Positions 16,121 to 22,103 of a DNA stretch of 22,103 nt are shown one piece after another. The notes below the pieces were generated by a model. That model searched no databases, had not been told where the DNA came from, and saw only the letters and a list, made by a program, of their open reading frames with translations. A program made the translations under genes and the position numbers. This stretch comes from a virus. The stretch is taken from positions 1-22,103 of IMG/VR virus record IMGVR_UViG_3300025425_000185; one strand, written 5' to 3'. The first letter of the stretch is position 1. Each line of letters starts with the position of its first letter.

Positions 16121-17926
16121 CTACATCTTGCGCGCCGTTGCGCTTGAGATCGCTTTTTCACATGCAGCACCGATCTTGTCGGCAGCAGCCGTTGGGCTAA
16201 ACCTGCCGGATAGTACGACCGCGTTGTCACCAGCCAATGCCCTAGCCGTTGAACCTTCGTCAAACGGTAGCCATACAACCGCCACGCCCTGTTCAGCGCA
16301 CCGCTTGACCCAGCGTTGGGCAGCGACCGCCTCGTCCCTGACATAGTGACCGTCACTAACAACTACCAGCAGTCTTGCACCCTCGCCGTTTAGCAGGTTG
16401 ATCGAACCGTCAAGAGCAAGGAAAGCGTCATTAAACTTTTCGGTTGCGTCGGAAGCGGTATAGACCTTGACCTGATCCATGCGCTCGCCGGGTCGAAGTG
16501 TGGGGAATACCGTGTTGCCGTAGTAGACCATTGCAGCCTTGCCCTGAACACGGACGGCAGCCTCGCTCAAGACATATGCCGTAGTTGCCATTGGCTCCAT
16601 AGCGTCGCCCATTGAGCCGGAGATATCCACCATGACTCCGATAGTCAATGTGGGTTCGTCCGTTTGTTTGCGAACCTTCTTGCGCCATGCCTCTGGTTGT
16701 GTCATCACTCCGCGCGATTTCATGGCAGCACCTTGAACCGCTGTTCGTGCGCGAAGCCGTCCGGGTGGAGTAATGCTTGACACCTTGGTCACATCACGGT
16801 CGCGGTACTTTGCCTTCTCCAACTTAGTAGCAATAATTGTTGCAGCGATCCGTTCATCTGACCGTGGATTTCGGGTCTCTTTCAACGTAGAGAATGTTCC
16901 GGCTCCAACAACTTCTGCCGTACCAGATCCAAAGATTTTGCTCGCCATTTCTTTGGCATCTTTTCTCTCTTTGGATTTGTCTGACTTTTCTTTGACAACT
17001 TCTTCATACTTTTCCATTGTCTCCGCGTCGCCAAGTGAGTCACTGTTACTAACGGATACGTTGTCGGCAGCCTCGTTTAATGCGTCCATAAGATCTTCCA
17101 TAAACTCGTTGCCTTCGCCTTCGCCTTCGCCTTCGCCTTCGCCTTTGCCTTCGCCAGAGTCCGGGGAACCTTCGCCTTTTTCCTCTGCTACCTCGCGCAC
17201 AATCTTTGCCCACTCAATCGCAATCGGGTACATATCGGTAGCGTCATAATGATAGCCATGCCTCTGTGCCTTAGTAGCAAGATCGCGCAACTCTGCAATC
17301 ACATCTAGCCCTAAGTATTCGTCAATCAAGTCCGTAACTTTTGCGACATCTCGAAACTTTAGAATCCCAAGATCAACACGCGCCCAAACTAATGCGACCA
17401 GTAGGGCAGCCTTCTCTGTGCTACTCATCTCTGCAAACTGTTCGCCAGCGTCTGCGATAACAATTTCCATAGCGCAAGTCTCAAGGAAAGGCTTTGCTTT
17501 TGGATTCGACCGAATACCGTGTGCTTCGATCCGACTTTCCTCTAGCAGCATCAAAGCCTCAAACTCATCTTTCTTTAGATCTTTTCGTGCCTCTAGTAGA
17601 TCCCACTTTGAGAACTTTGCATGAAAGGCTTCGTGCAAGATCGCACCGACAGCGCGTGGAAACTCGTAGCGTCCTGACCGCGTAGTCAAGTCAATGTCGG
17701 CAGGCTCTACGCCATAACCGAAAGCAACGTCTACGTTCACCTCAACCTCTGCGCTTGCAGGTATGAAACATGCAGGGGCTTCTCCACCAGCACCAGATCC
17801 AACGTAGGCAATAATGTCTGACCGATCTGACCACTCATTTGCGAGTGCGCCAACCTGACTGCCAACTCTCAACCACTTAGGGTCTGTCATCTCTGCGCGT
17901 GTTCCGTCAATTTTGTAGTGTCCCAT
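16121..17926 (-). CDS. VWA-domain protein with N-terminal metallopeptidase-like motif
   Basis: This 601-residue protein starts after AAAGGACACAAA. The N-terminal domain has HEAFH at 98-102 and a downstream LLEESRIEAHG (128-138) that could supply the third ligand, the layout of the DUF2201-type putative metallopeptidase domain. Residues 250-275 are a Gly-Glu repeat (GEGEGEGEGE). The C-terminal VWA domain has the metal-site motif DISGSM (435-440), later Thr/Asp (ASDAT, VVVSDGHY near 526). Such VWA proteins work with MoxR AAA+ ATPases, and one is encoded directly upstream. They probably act together in remodelling a protein complex. In-frame repeat copies code IIATK and LATK. Confidence 0.85.
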   Translation of the reverse strand: MGHYKIDGTRAEMTDPKWLRVGSQVGALANEWSDRSDIIAYVGSGAGGEAPACFIPASAEVEVNVDVAFGYGVEPADIDLTTRSGRYEFPRAVGAILHEAFHAKFSKWDLLEARKDLKKDEFEALMLLEESRIEAHGIRSNPKAKPFLETCAMEIVIADAGEQFAEMSSTEKAALLVALVWARVDLGILKFRDVAKVTDLIDEYLGLDVIAELRDLATKAQRHGYHYDATDMYPIAIEWAKIVREVAEEKGEGSPDSGEGKGEGEGEGEGEGNEFMEDLMDALNEAADNVSVSNSDSLGDAETMEKYEEVVKEKSDKSKERKDAKEMASKIFGSGTAEVVGAGTFSTLKETRNPRSDERIAATIIATKLEKAKYRDRDVTKVSSITPPGRLRARTAVQGAAMKSRGVMTQPEAWRKKVRKQTDEPTLTIGVMVDISGSMGDAMEPMATTAYVLSEAAVRVQGKAAMVYYGNTVFPTLRPGERMDQVKVYTASDATEKFNDAFLALDGSINLLNGEGARLLVVVSDGHYVRDEAVAAQRWVKRCAEQGVAVVWLPFDEGSTARALAGDNAVVLSGRFSPTAAADKIGAACEKAISSATARKM

Positions 17927-17996
17927 TTTGTGTCCTTTGTTTAGTGTCCGATTACTTATGGAAAGCGTATCACCATGCTACTAAGAATGGAAGGGT

Positions 17997-18026
17997 GGGG
18001 GAGTCAGCACCTACACCGACTCCCCC
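17997..18026 (-). terminator. Hairpin between the MoxR and VWA genes
   Basis: GGGGGAGTC and GACTCCCCC pair over 9 bp around 12 bases. No T-tract follows, so it may be a partial terminator or a processing site that sets the MoxR:VWA ratio. Beyond it lie a repeat copy (17976-17985) and a TGATACGCT -10-like box that could give the VWA gene its own promoter. Confidence 0.6.
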
Positions 18027-18045
18027 GATCTGCCAGATCGAAGGA

Positions 18046-19086
18046 TTAGATCTTGGCAGGCTTGCACTCACTACCGAACGCTCGCGTCAGTACGTCAGCG
18101 ACGACTGGGCGGTCAATTTCGGGTGCAGCAGCGAGTAGGTTTGATATGGCGAACGGGACTCCGAACGATACGGATATATCGCGGAAGGCCAGTAGTTCGC
18201 GCATTTGTGGAGACCATGAAACTTCGTGGCTCGCTTGCTTCTTGGCTAGATTCTGTGCAGCCGTCACCATAGTGGTGCTTACGCCTAGTTTGCGTGACAG
18301 ACTCCAATCTGTTGTCATCTCTGCCTGAATAGTGAACCGCGACAGCAAAGCCTCTGACAACCGAACGCCGGGTGCGTTTGGGTTAGTAGCAGCGATTACA
18401 TAGAACTCTGGGTGAGCCTTGACTGTGCCTCGCTCTGGGTTTGCGGTGACAGTGATCTCGCGCCGTCCGTCCATGAGTCCGTACACAATGGAGAGAACCT
18501 TCGGATCAATGAGTCCGACCTCATCTATGAAGTAGACTCCACCAGTTTCGGCAGCCTTTAAGAGATCGCCGTCCAACCACTCGAAGCCACCACTAGGTGT
18601 CTGAATATATCCACCGATCATGTCTGCCACTTCGGTATCGCCAGTCCCCAAGATCGTGTAGATATTATCACCGAAAGCAGCCTCAACTAGTGCAGTCTTT
18701 CCGCAGCCGGGTGCGCCGTAGAGCAGCGAGAACATTGGAGAGCCGGAACTTTCTGTGAAGGCTTGCGCCGTAACTTCACGCGCCTTGCGTAGGGCAGCGA
18801 CATCTCCATGCTCTCCCCATTCGCGGGTGTGATAGATCATTCCATTAGGTCGCAGATATTCGGTATCTGCATCTAATGACTCAACGGTGGGAAGTGCCTT
18901 TGGAGTCTTTGGCTTGCGTGTCCCATTTGCAGCACGTTCGACGTACCGACCCTGTGGCAATACCTCTGATGACAATTTCATAGCAGACTCTGGTACGTCC
19001 ATTTGTGCAGCGACTTCGACAACCATGCTCCAGAACTTTGTTGGCTCTGAGACTGATCCGATATTTGCAAACTTTTCTGATAACAT
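18046..19086 (-). CDS. MoxR-like AAA+ ATPase
   Basis: The start at 19086 follows AAGGAT at six bases. An ATG at 19125 has no site and reads through the repeat. In the 346-residue protein the Walker A motif GAPGCGKT is at about 124-131, Walker B VYFIDEVG at about 184-191, sensor 1 VIAATNPNAPG at about 230-240 and an Arg-finger-like LLSRF near 250. GGYIQTPSGGFEWLDGDLLK before Walker B fits the MoxR/CbbQ type. It hydrolyses ATP to remodel a target together with a VWA partner, here the next gene. A repeat-like copy is read as AATN within sensor 1, where the protein motif itself explains it. Confidence 0.88.
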   Translation of the reverse strand: MLSEKFANIGSVSEPTKFWSMVVEVAAQMDVPESAMKLSSEVLPQGRYVERAANGTRKPKTPKALPTVESLDADTEYLRPNGMIYHTREWGEHGDVAALRKAREVTAQAFTESSGSPMFSLLYGAPGCGKTALVEAAFGDNIYTILGTGDTEVADMIGGYIQTPSGGFEWLDGDLLKAAETGGVYFIDEVGLIDPKVLSIVYGLMDGRREITVTANPERGTVKAHPEFYVIAATNPNAPGVRLSEALLSRFTIQAEMTTDWSLSRKLGVSTTMVTAAQNLAKKQASHEVSWSPQMRELLAFRDISVSFGVPFAISNLLAAAPEIDRPVVADVLTRAFGSECKPAKI

Positions 19087-19111
19087 TTTTTTATCCTTCG
19101 GCTCGTTGCTA

Positions 19112-19603
19112 CTAAATAGTGGCAAGTGTAGGTGTTGTGGTTATTTCTTCATTTACAACGTCAGTTGGATATCCCGGAATCATTAGACGGGATTGCGTGA
19201 TGCGATAAAGCAATTTGGTAGGTGTCTTGTTTATGGAGATATGATCCATATCCATTTTGGAGACCTCAACCAGAATTGGATCTGCTACTAAGAACCAATC
19301 TCCGCGTGCCAGTTGCTCGAACAATGACGAGGCGTACCTCATGCGATTGTCGCAGTAGATCTCTTTTAGAGCGTCTACGTTTGACCCTGCGTAGGTTGTA
19401 ATTGGGTCAGTGGTAGATAGTGTGCTGAAACGCCATTGCTTGCGTGGTGTAGATAGGCTGATTGTTCGGCGCACAATGTGCATCTGAACCTTGTCGCCTG
19501 CTGTGTTGCGTCCGTCAGGAGTAACAATAACCTGCGTGGTGGTGCCGGGGCGTACAAACTCGCCATAAACGGCGATCCCCTGAACTGACTTAGTAACGTC
19601 CAT
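19112..19603 (-). CDS. Unknown 163-residue protein before the MoxR gene
   Basis: The start follows GAAGGAAATAAA. The protein (MDVTKSVQGIAVYGEFVRPG) looks beta-rich with segments TTQVIVTPDGR, FEQLARGDWFLVADPILVEV and KLLYRITQSRLMIPGY. No family is recognised. It is the first gene after the promoter at 19649-19677 and directly precedes MoxR, so it may be a substrate or adaptor of that system; this is inference from position only. Its stop codons TAG TAG belong to a repeat copy (19107-19116). Another copy (19283-19292) lies in frame as LVA. Confidence 0.65.
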   Translation of the reverse strand: MDVTKSVQGIAVYGEFVRPGTTTQVIVTPDGRNTAGDKVQMHIVRRTISLSTPRKQWRFSTLSTTDPITTYAGSNVDALKEIYCDNRMRYASSLFEQLARGDWFLVADPILVEVSKMDMDHISINKTPTKLLYRITQSRLMIPGYPTDVVNEEITTTPTLATI

Positions 19604-19648
19604 TTTATTTCCTTCTGTCGTTTAGTAGGTGTTTTCCTTACAAGAGCA

Positions 19649-19677
19649 AACTTACAGGTTATTCGAGTACTTGTCAA
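19649..19677 (-). promoter_or_regulatory. Leftward promoter of the MoxR operon
   Basis: TTGACA, 17 bases, TAAGTT on the minus strand. Two repeat copies (19700-19709 and 19724-19733) lie just upstream. Confidence 0.7.
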
Positions 19678-19740
19678 ATCTATATCGAAGTTTGCGTGTT
19701 GCTACTAAGTAGATACGCAACTTTGCTACTAAATACGAAA

Positions 19741-19762
19741 GTCCCCACCTCACGGCAGGGAC
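19741..19762 (-). terminator. Terminator after the 77-residue gene
   Basis: GTCCC and GGGAC arms with inner pairing, followed on the minus strand by TTTCG. Confidence 0.6.
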
Positions 19763-19781
19763 GATCATATAAATCGTGCTA

Positions 19782-20015
19782 CTAAGGAATATCTATTCCC
19801 AATTTCTGGAAGTAAGTATTGTAGTCATCTGTTCGACCACCCTCAATCCAATCGGAGATCGTTCGACCGGCAGTAGGGCGCAACTCATCTGTCACGCCAT
19901 CTAGCAACTCGAAGTCAAGGTCTGTCCATGCAGACGTATCTACAACGGTGAGACCTCCTGCATTCCCGTAGTTCCCGTCAGTTGCGAAGTAAGTAAGTGA
20001 TGTCACGTTACTCAT
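19782..20015 (-). CDS. 77-residue actinophage protein of unknown role
   Basis: The start overlaps the upstream stop (ATGA). The protein (MSNVTSLTYFATDGNYGNAG) continues GLTVVDTSAWTDLDFELLDG and ends FQKLGIDIP. I recall short proteins with FATDGNYG...VVDTS-x-WT-x-x-DF from actinophages; no function is known. Its stop TAG TAG is a repeat copy (19777-19786). Confidence 0.7.
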   Translation of the reverse strand: MSNVTSLTYFATDGNYGNAGGLTVVDTSAWTDLDFELLDGVTDELRPTAGRTISDWIEGGRTDDYNTYFQKLGIDIP

Positions 20016-20674
20016 ATTAGTGCCTCCATTTCTATTTCGTTTTTGTCAATTATCATATTCGGATCAAACTTAGTCGGGCAATCATCAAACGGAATATCAT
20101 CTTGATCTTCTGCATCTTCGCAATAGCAGTAGTCGCGCCGTTTCATTGTGTCCTCATGTGTCTCTGGGATATCCCACGAATCATTGACGACAATCTCCCC
20201 GCCCGTAATCTCTAAGTCCTCACCGAAACCCTGCTCTTCTTCCCAGAAGAGTGTCATGTTTAGCGTTGGGTATTGCTCTGCCAACTTAGCAAGTACGATA
20301 GTTGGTGGACTCCACGCCGTTTGGAAGTGGTAGGAAGCCTGACTCTCCTTCTCTCCGTGAGTTACTTCACTTGTAGCATCACAGGCTTCCCACTTAGTAT
20401 TCCAGTGGGTGTTGTTCCAGCCGTACCAGAACGGATGTGCGCCTGCGCGACCTTCCATAGACTCGTTGTACTTACCCAAGTCCTCGCCTTCAGGCCGTGA
20501 GATATTCCAGAATGAGAAATCTTGATCTGTGACTACGGCATCTACCGCAATCATCTTGCCGTCTGCCCACTCAGAACCTTTTGTGGTGTAGGGGGCAGAT
20601 ACCTGCGCGACTAGGCGCGTGATCTGCTCTTTGTCTCCGGTAATGTTTAGGCTGTTATGAACCCAGTTTGGCAT
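20012..20674 (-). CDS. Api92-like (ferredoxin-like fold) phage protein
   Basis: The start at 20674 (MPNWVHNSLNITGDKEQITR) follows GGAG at seven bases; an ATG four codons earlier is possible. The N-terminal MPNW-x-x-N-x-LNITG, the HWNTKWEA segment near residue 92 and the FQTAWSPP segment near residue 120 match the ferredoxin-like Api92-type family found in phages and plasmids. The function is unknown. The C-terminal 60 residues are acidic, with several Cys (YCYCEDAEDQDDIPFDDCP) that could bind metal. Confidence 0.78.
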   Translation of the reverse strand: MPNWVHNSLNITGDKEQITRLVAQVSAPYTTKGSEWADGKMIAVDAVVTDQDFSFWNISRPEGEDLGKYNESMEGRAGAHPFWYGWNNTHWNTKWEACDATSEVTHGEKESQASYHFQTAWSPPTIVLAKLAEQYPTLNMTLFWEEEQGFGEDLEITGGEIVVNDSWDIPETHEDTMKRRDYCYCEDAEDQDDIPFDDCPTKFDPNMIIDKNEIEMEALI

Positions 20675-20705
20675 TTTGTTCTCCATCTCTTGTAGGTGTT
20701 TACCT

Positions 20706-20734
20706 ATTATAGAGGTTTACTTTCACGCGGTCAA
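20706..20734 (-). promoter_or_regulatory. Near-consensus leftward promoter
   Basis: TTGACC, 17 bases, TATAAT on the minus strand. The -35 box overlaps the stop codon of the 47-residue gene. A small AGGT/ACCT hairpin follows the -10 box. It drives 20674-19782. Confidence 0.8.
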
Positions 20735-20874
20735 GCCGCGAGATCACTTGCTACTAAAGAGTAGACATTTTGCGGTTTTCCAAGATGGCCGCGCAATTTG
20801 TCTAAAGTTTCGCTGTCTGTTACCCACTCGAAGATCGTGCCGTCCGTGTCTTCAACTTCGATAAAGATTGGCAT
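20731..20874 (-). CDS. 47-residue unknown protein
   Basis: The start follows AGGAG at six bases. The protein MPIFIEVEDTDGTIFEWVTD continues SETLDKLRGHLGKPQNVYSL. It looks like a small beta-hairpin plus helix. A repeat copy (20749-20758) near the end is read in frame as LVA. No family is recognised. No promoter was found directly upstream. Confidence 0.65.
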   Translation of the reverse strand: MPIFIEVEDTDGTIFEWVTDSETLDKLRGHLGKPQNVYSLVASDLAA

Positions 20875-20940
20875 TGTCTACTCCTGGTTTCTAGTTTTTG
20901 TCGTTTTGTCGTTTGTTTTTTCGTGCTACTAAGAAAGGTG

Positions 20941-20978
20941 AGTCCCGCCAGAGGACGGGGGAGAACTCTGACGGGACT
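20941..20978 (-). terminator. Terminator between 21054 and 20874
   Basis: AGTCCCG and CGGGACT with inner AGAG/CTCT pairing. A second inverted repeat (TTGTTGG / CCAACAA, 20981-21012) stands just before it. A repeat copy (20924-20933) follows. Confidence 0.65.
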
Positions 20979-21053
20979 CGTTGTTGGGAGAAGGGGGGTT
21001 CTCTACCAACAAGATTAGAGGCTACCGAATCGGTTGCCCGTTGTCAAGCCGTG

Positions 21054-21548
21054 TCACCACGATGCTTGATATGTCAAACTCCAGTCCCAGCCCTCGCCGG
21101 TTTCTGGAAGTTCTTCGAGGATACGGTCTATACCTTCGATTGTGTCCTTCAGATCTTGAATATAGTAATCGTCAATTTCTGACCCACCGAAGAAGAACCC
21201 ATCGGATGGGGGAAGCACCGTACGCGCATGAGTATCAAGAGACATACCTGCTGGAACACTCATAGCGTCTACGCAAAGATCGCGCAACGTAGTTATATTT
21301 TCACGGGTTACCGGAATTACTTGGCACTCGTCCTCGCCGCCTGCCAGTTCGTTGACAAACCAGCCGTGGATCGCGTTTGCCTTGCGCCAGTAGAGTGCGG
21401 TTACTTCTACTGTGACATATTTGCTGTTCGAATTACCGATCTTATCCAGCCCTGCCGCCGCCATAATTGCGTCGTATGAAGCGGATTCGGTGTCGTTGAT
21501 ATACGAGCCGAAGTTCTTACTTACTCTCAAGTACTGATCTAAACCCAT
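21054..21548 (-). CDS. Widespread phage protein, MGLDQYL / YWRKANAIH type
   Basis: The start follows GGGAGCAAGACA. The 164-residue protein begins MGLDQYLRVSK, has YWRKANAIHGWFVNE near residues 53-67, LPPSDGFFFGG near residue 111, and DDYYIQDLKDTIEGI. I know this order of segments from many phages and some plasmids of unrelated hosts; the function is still unknown. It has a private promoter and a long leader hairpin. Confidence 0.75.
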   Translation of the reverse strand: MGLDQYLRVSKNFGSYINDTESASYDAIMAAAGLDKIGNSNSKYVTVEVTALYWRKANAIHGWFVNELAGGEDECQVIPVTRENITTLRDLCVDAMSVPAGMSLDTHARTVLPPSDGFFFGGSEIDDYYIQDLKDTIEGIDRILEELPETGEGWDWSLTYQASW

Positions 21549-21582
21549 TGTCTTGCTCCCGTCTTAGTGTAATGTCATTTGG

Positions 21583-21633
21583 TTGTACGGCGAAGGAGCG
21601 AGTCGTTAGGGGTCGCATACCCTCGCCGTACAA
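21583..21633 (-). promoter_or_regulatory. Long 5' leader hairpin of the 21548 gene
   Basis: TTGTACGGCGA and TCGCCGTACAA pair perfectly over 11 bp around a 29-base loop that holds more G/C pairs. It begins six bases after the -10 box. Confidence 0.7.
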
Positions 21634-21639
21634 GTTCTA

Positions 21640-21667
21640 TTATTACATTTTTTCTGGCGGTTGTCAA
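21640..21667 (-). promoter_or_regulatory. Leftward promoter of the 21548 gene
   Basis: TTGACA, 16 bases, TAATAA on the minus strand. The spacer holds CAGAAAAAATGT, half of the A6/T6 palindrome. A repeat copy (21680-21689) lies 12 bp upstream. Confidence 0.65.
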
Positions 21668-21696
21668 CCTTCTAACTCGTGCTACTAAGAAACATC

Positions 21697-21939
21697 TCAG
21701 TCCTCTAGTGCTTCGTTTACTCTCTCACGGATTAGTTCTGTCATCTCTCCGTTTACGTTTTCCATATCTCTGTGCTCTCTAAACTCCATAAGTGCAACAG
21801 CGGTTTCCCATTGCTCATCGCTTAGCACGCCGTCTTCTGTCATACCGGCTCCGAAGGTCTTGTCCCAAGAAATCAAGAAGATATCGTCCTCCGGTTTGTA
21901 GTGGTCGTTAAGTTGCTGAATTAAATCTTTTACTTTCAT
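21697..21939 (-). CDS. Unknown acidic 80-residue protein
   Basis: The start follows GGGAGTACGAA. The protein (MKVKDLIQQLNDHYKPEDDI) continues FLISWDKTFGAGM and SDEQWETAVALMEF. The opening helix plus KPEDDIFLISWDK strand resembles a small phage/bacterial family I remember only vaguely. It is acidic, with no Cys or membrane helix. Confidence 0.7.
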   Translation of the reverse strand: MKVKDLIQQLNDHYKPEDDIFLISWDKTFGAGMTEDGVLSDEQWETAVALMEFREHRDMENVNGEMTELIRERVNEALED

Positions 21940-21979
21940 TTCGTACTCCCGTCATTTGGTGGCAGTCCCTCTGCCTAAA

Positions 21980-22102
21980 CTATTTTTTAGTCGCGCTGAA
22001 TACTATGTCAGCCTTGCCGAACACACATAGGCGGCACCTACTACATGCCGATCCTTCGGTTGTGATTAATCCGAACGCCTGCGCTTTATTATTCTCTGGG
22101 CA
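21980..22102 (-). CDS. C-terminal end of a Cys-rich protein (enters from the right edge)
   Basis: Forty codons read CPENNKAQAFGLITTEGSAC, then SRCRLCVFGKADIVFSATKK and stop. Cys residues at visible positions 1, 20, 23 and 26 suggest a metal site. I recall C-terminal ends of this type (SAC-x2-C-x2-C...D-x-VFS) in actinophages but cannot name the protein. The start lies outside the window. Confidence 0.6.
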   Translation of the reverse strand, partial: CPENNKAQAFGLITTEGSACSRCRLCVFGKADIVFSATKK

Positions 22103-22103
22103 C

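Larger units (their letters stand above)
5768..21689. repeat. Dispersed TGCTACTAAG repeat family (about 47 copies, both orientations)
   Basis: Copies reading TGCTACTAA on the plus strand begin near 5768, 6760, 7739 (variant), 8770 (partial), 9579 (variant), 10779, 11385 (variant), 12067, 12816, 12913 (variant), 13702, 14228, 14358, 15468, 16019, 17976, 19107, 19283, 19700, 19724, 19777, 20749, 20924 and 21680. Copies reading TGCTACTAA on the minus strand, the main coding strand, begin (left coordinate) near 8471, 8778, 9412 (variant), 9882, 10143, 10330, 10473, 10760, 11509, 11845, 12267, 13151, 13423, 13860, 14609, 14725, 15050, 15553, 15797, 16107, 16823, 17270 and 18382. None lies left of 5768. 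They occur in leaders, across start or stop codons, inside genes and beside promoters. Confidence 0.95.

Noticed and set aside
16773-17249. 158-codon rightward open frame opposite the VWA gene
   Set aside because: It is Ser-rich shadow translation of the Gly/Glu-rich coding strand; the opposite strand has clear domains.
5768-21689. TACTAAC-like core of the repeat as an intron branch point
   Set aside because: The resemblance to the yeast branch point is superficial; genes here are uninterrupted and the word occurs in both orientations.
5768-21689. TGCTACTAAG copies as transposon or MITE remnants
   Set aside because: Copies are only about 10 bp, with no shared longer flanks, no target-site duplications and no transposase.

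Overview
This window looks like part of a tailed double-stranded DNA bacteriophage (or prophage) of an actinobacterium. The grounds are a portal protein next to a DUF1360 protein, a DUF3846 protein, a DUF6011 Cys motif, a MoxR/VWA pair, a peptidoglycan-binding protein, an Api92-like protein, a lone tRNA and many very small tightly packed genes. GC looks moderate by eye, so a lower-GC actinobacterial host (for example a freshwater lineage) is possible, but that is inference. All family names come from reading the translations; no search was run.

Layout. (1) 1-2578, leftward: HTH protein, two unknowns, DUF1360 and the start of the portal gene, i.e. the beginning of the structural module. (2) 2579-3740: a gene-free divergent region with an AT-rich stretch, about 370 bp of degenerate GACAGACATCAAAC-type repeats, an ACAT microsatellite, four CTACTAC heptamers, a GC-rich hairpin and repeated ACCGCATCCGCAT elements. 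(3) 3674-5758, rightward: five one-gene cassettes, each with its own promoter, a hairpin at the predicted mRNA 5' end, an AGGGGA-like ribosome binding site and a terminator. (4) 5779-6520, leftward: a peptidoglycan-binding protein and two small membrane proteins (lysis-like), facing a rightward membrane micro-protein. (5) 6765-22103, leftward: about 35 mostly tiny genes in short operons. They include an N-terminal-nucleophile (HslV/proteasome-beta-like) protein, tRNA-Arg(UCU), a second two-HTH protein, many Cys-rich micro-proteins, a duplicated 130-residue protein, and a VWA/metallopeptidase plus MoxR ATPase pair.

The most unusual signal is a 9-10 bp word, TGCTACTAAG. It occurs about 47 times (about 41 exact TGCTACTAA) in both orientations, only between 5768 and 21689, where about 0.1 copies would be expected by chance. 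In one orientation it lies in gene leaders or in frame inside genes, coding Ala-Thr-Lys. In the other it often forms the stop codons (TAGTAG) at gene ends, sits upstream of promoters, or abuts the -10 box. With it runs a recurring intergenic order: stop, repeat, GC-rich terminator, the A6/T6 palindrome AGAAAAAACATTTTTTCT, about 24 bp, a TTGCAN-17-TANNNT promoter, a hairpin at the predicted transcript start, ribosome binding site, gene. This resembles a modular cassette grammar; its function cannot be settled from sequence alone.
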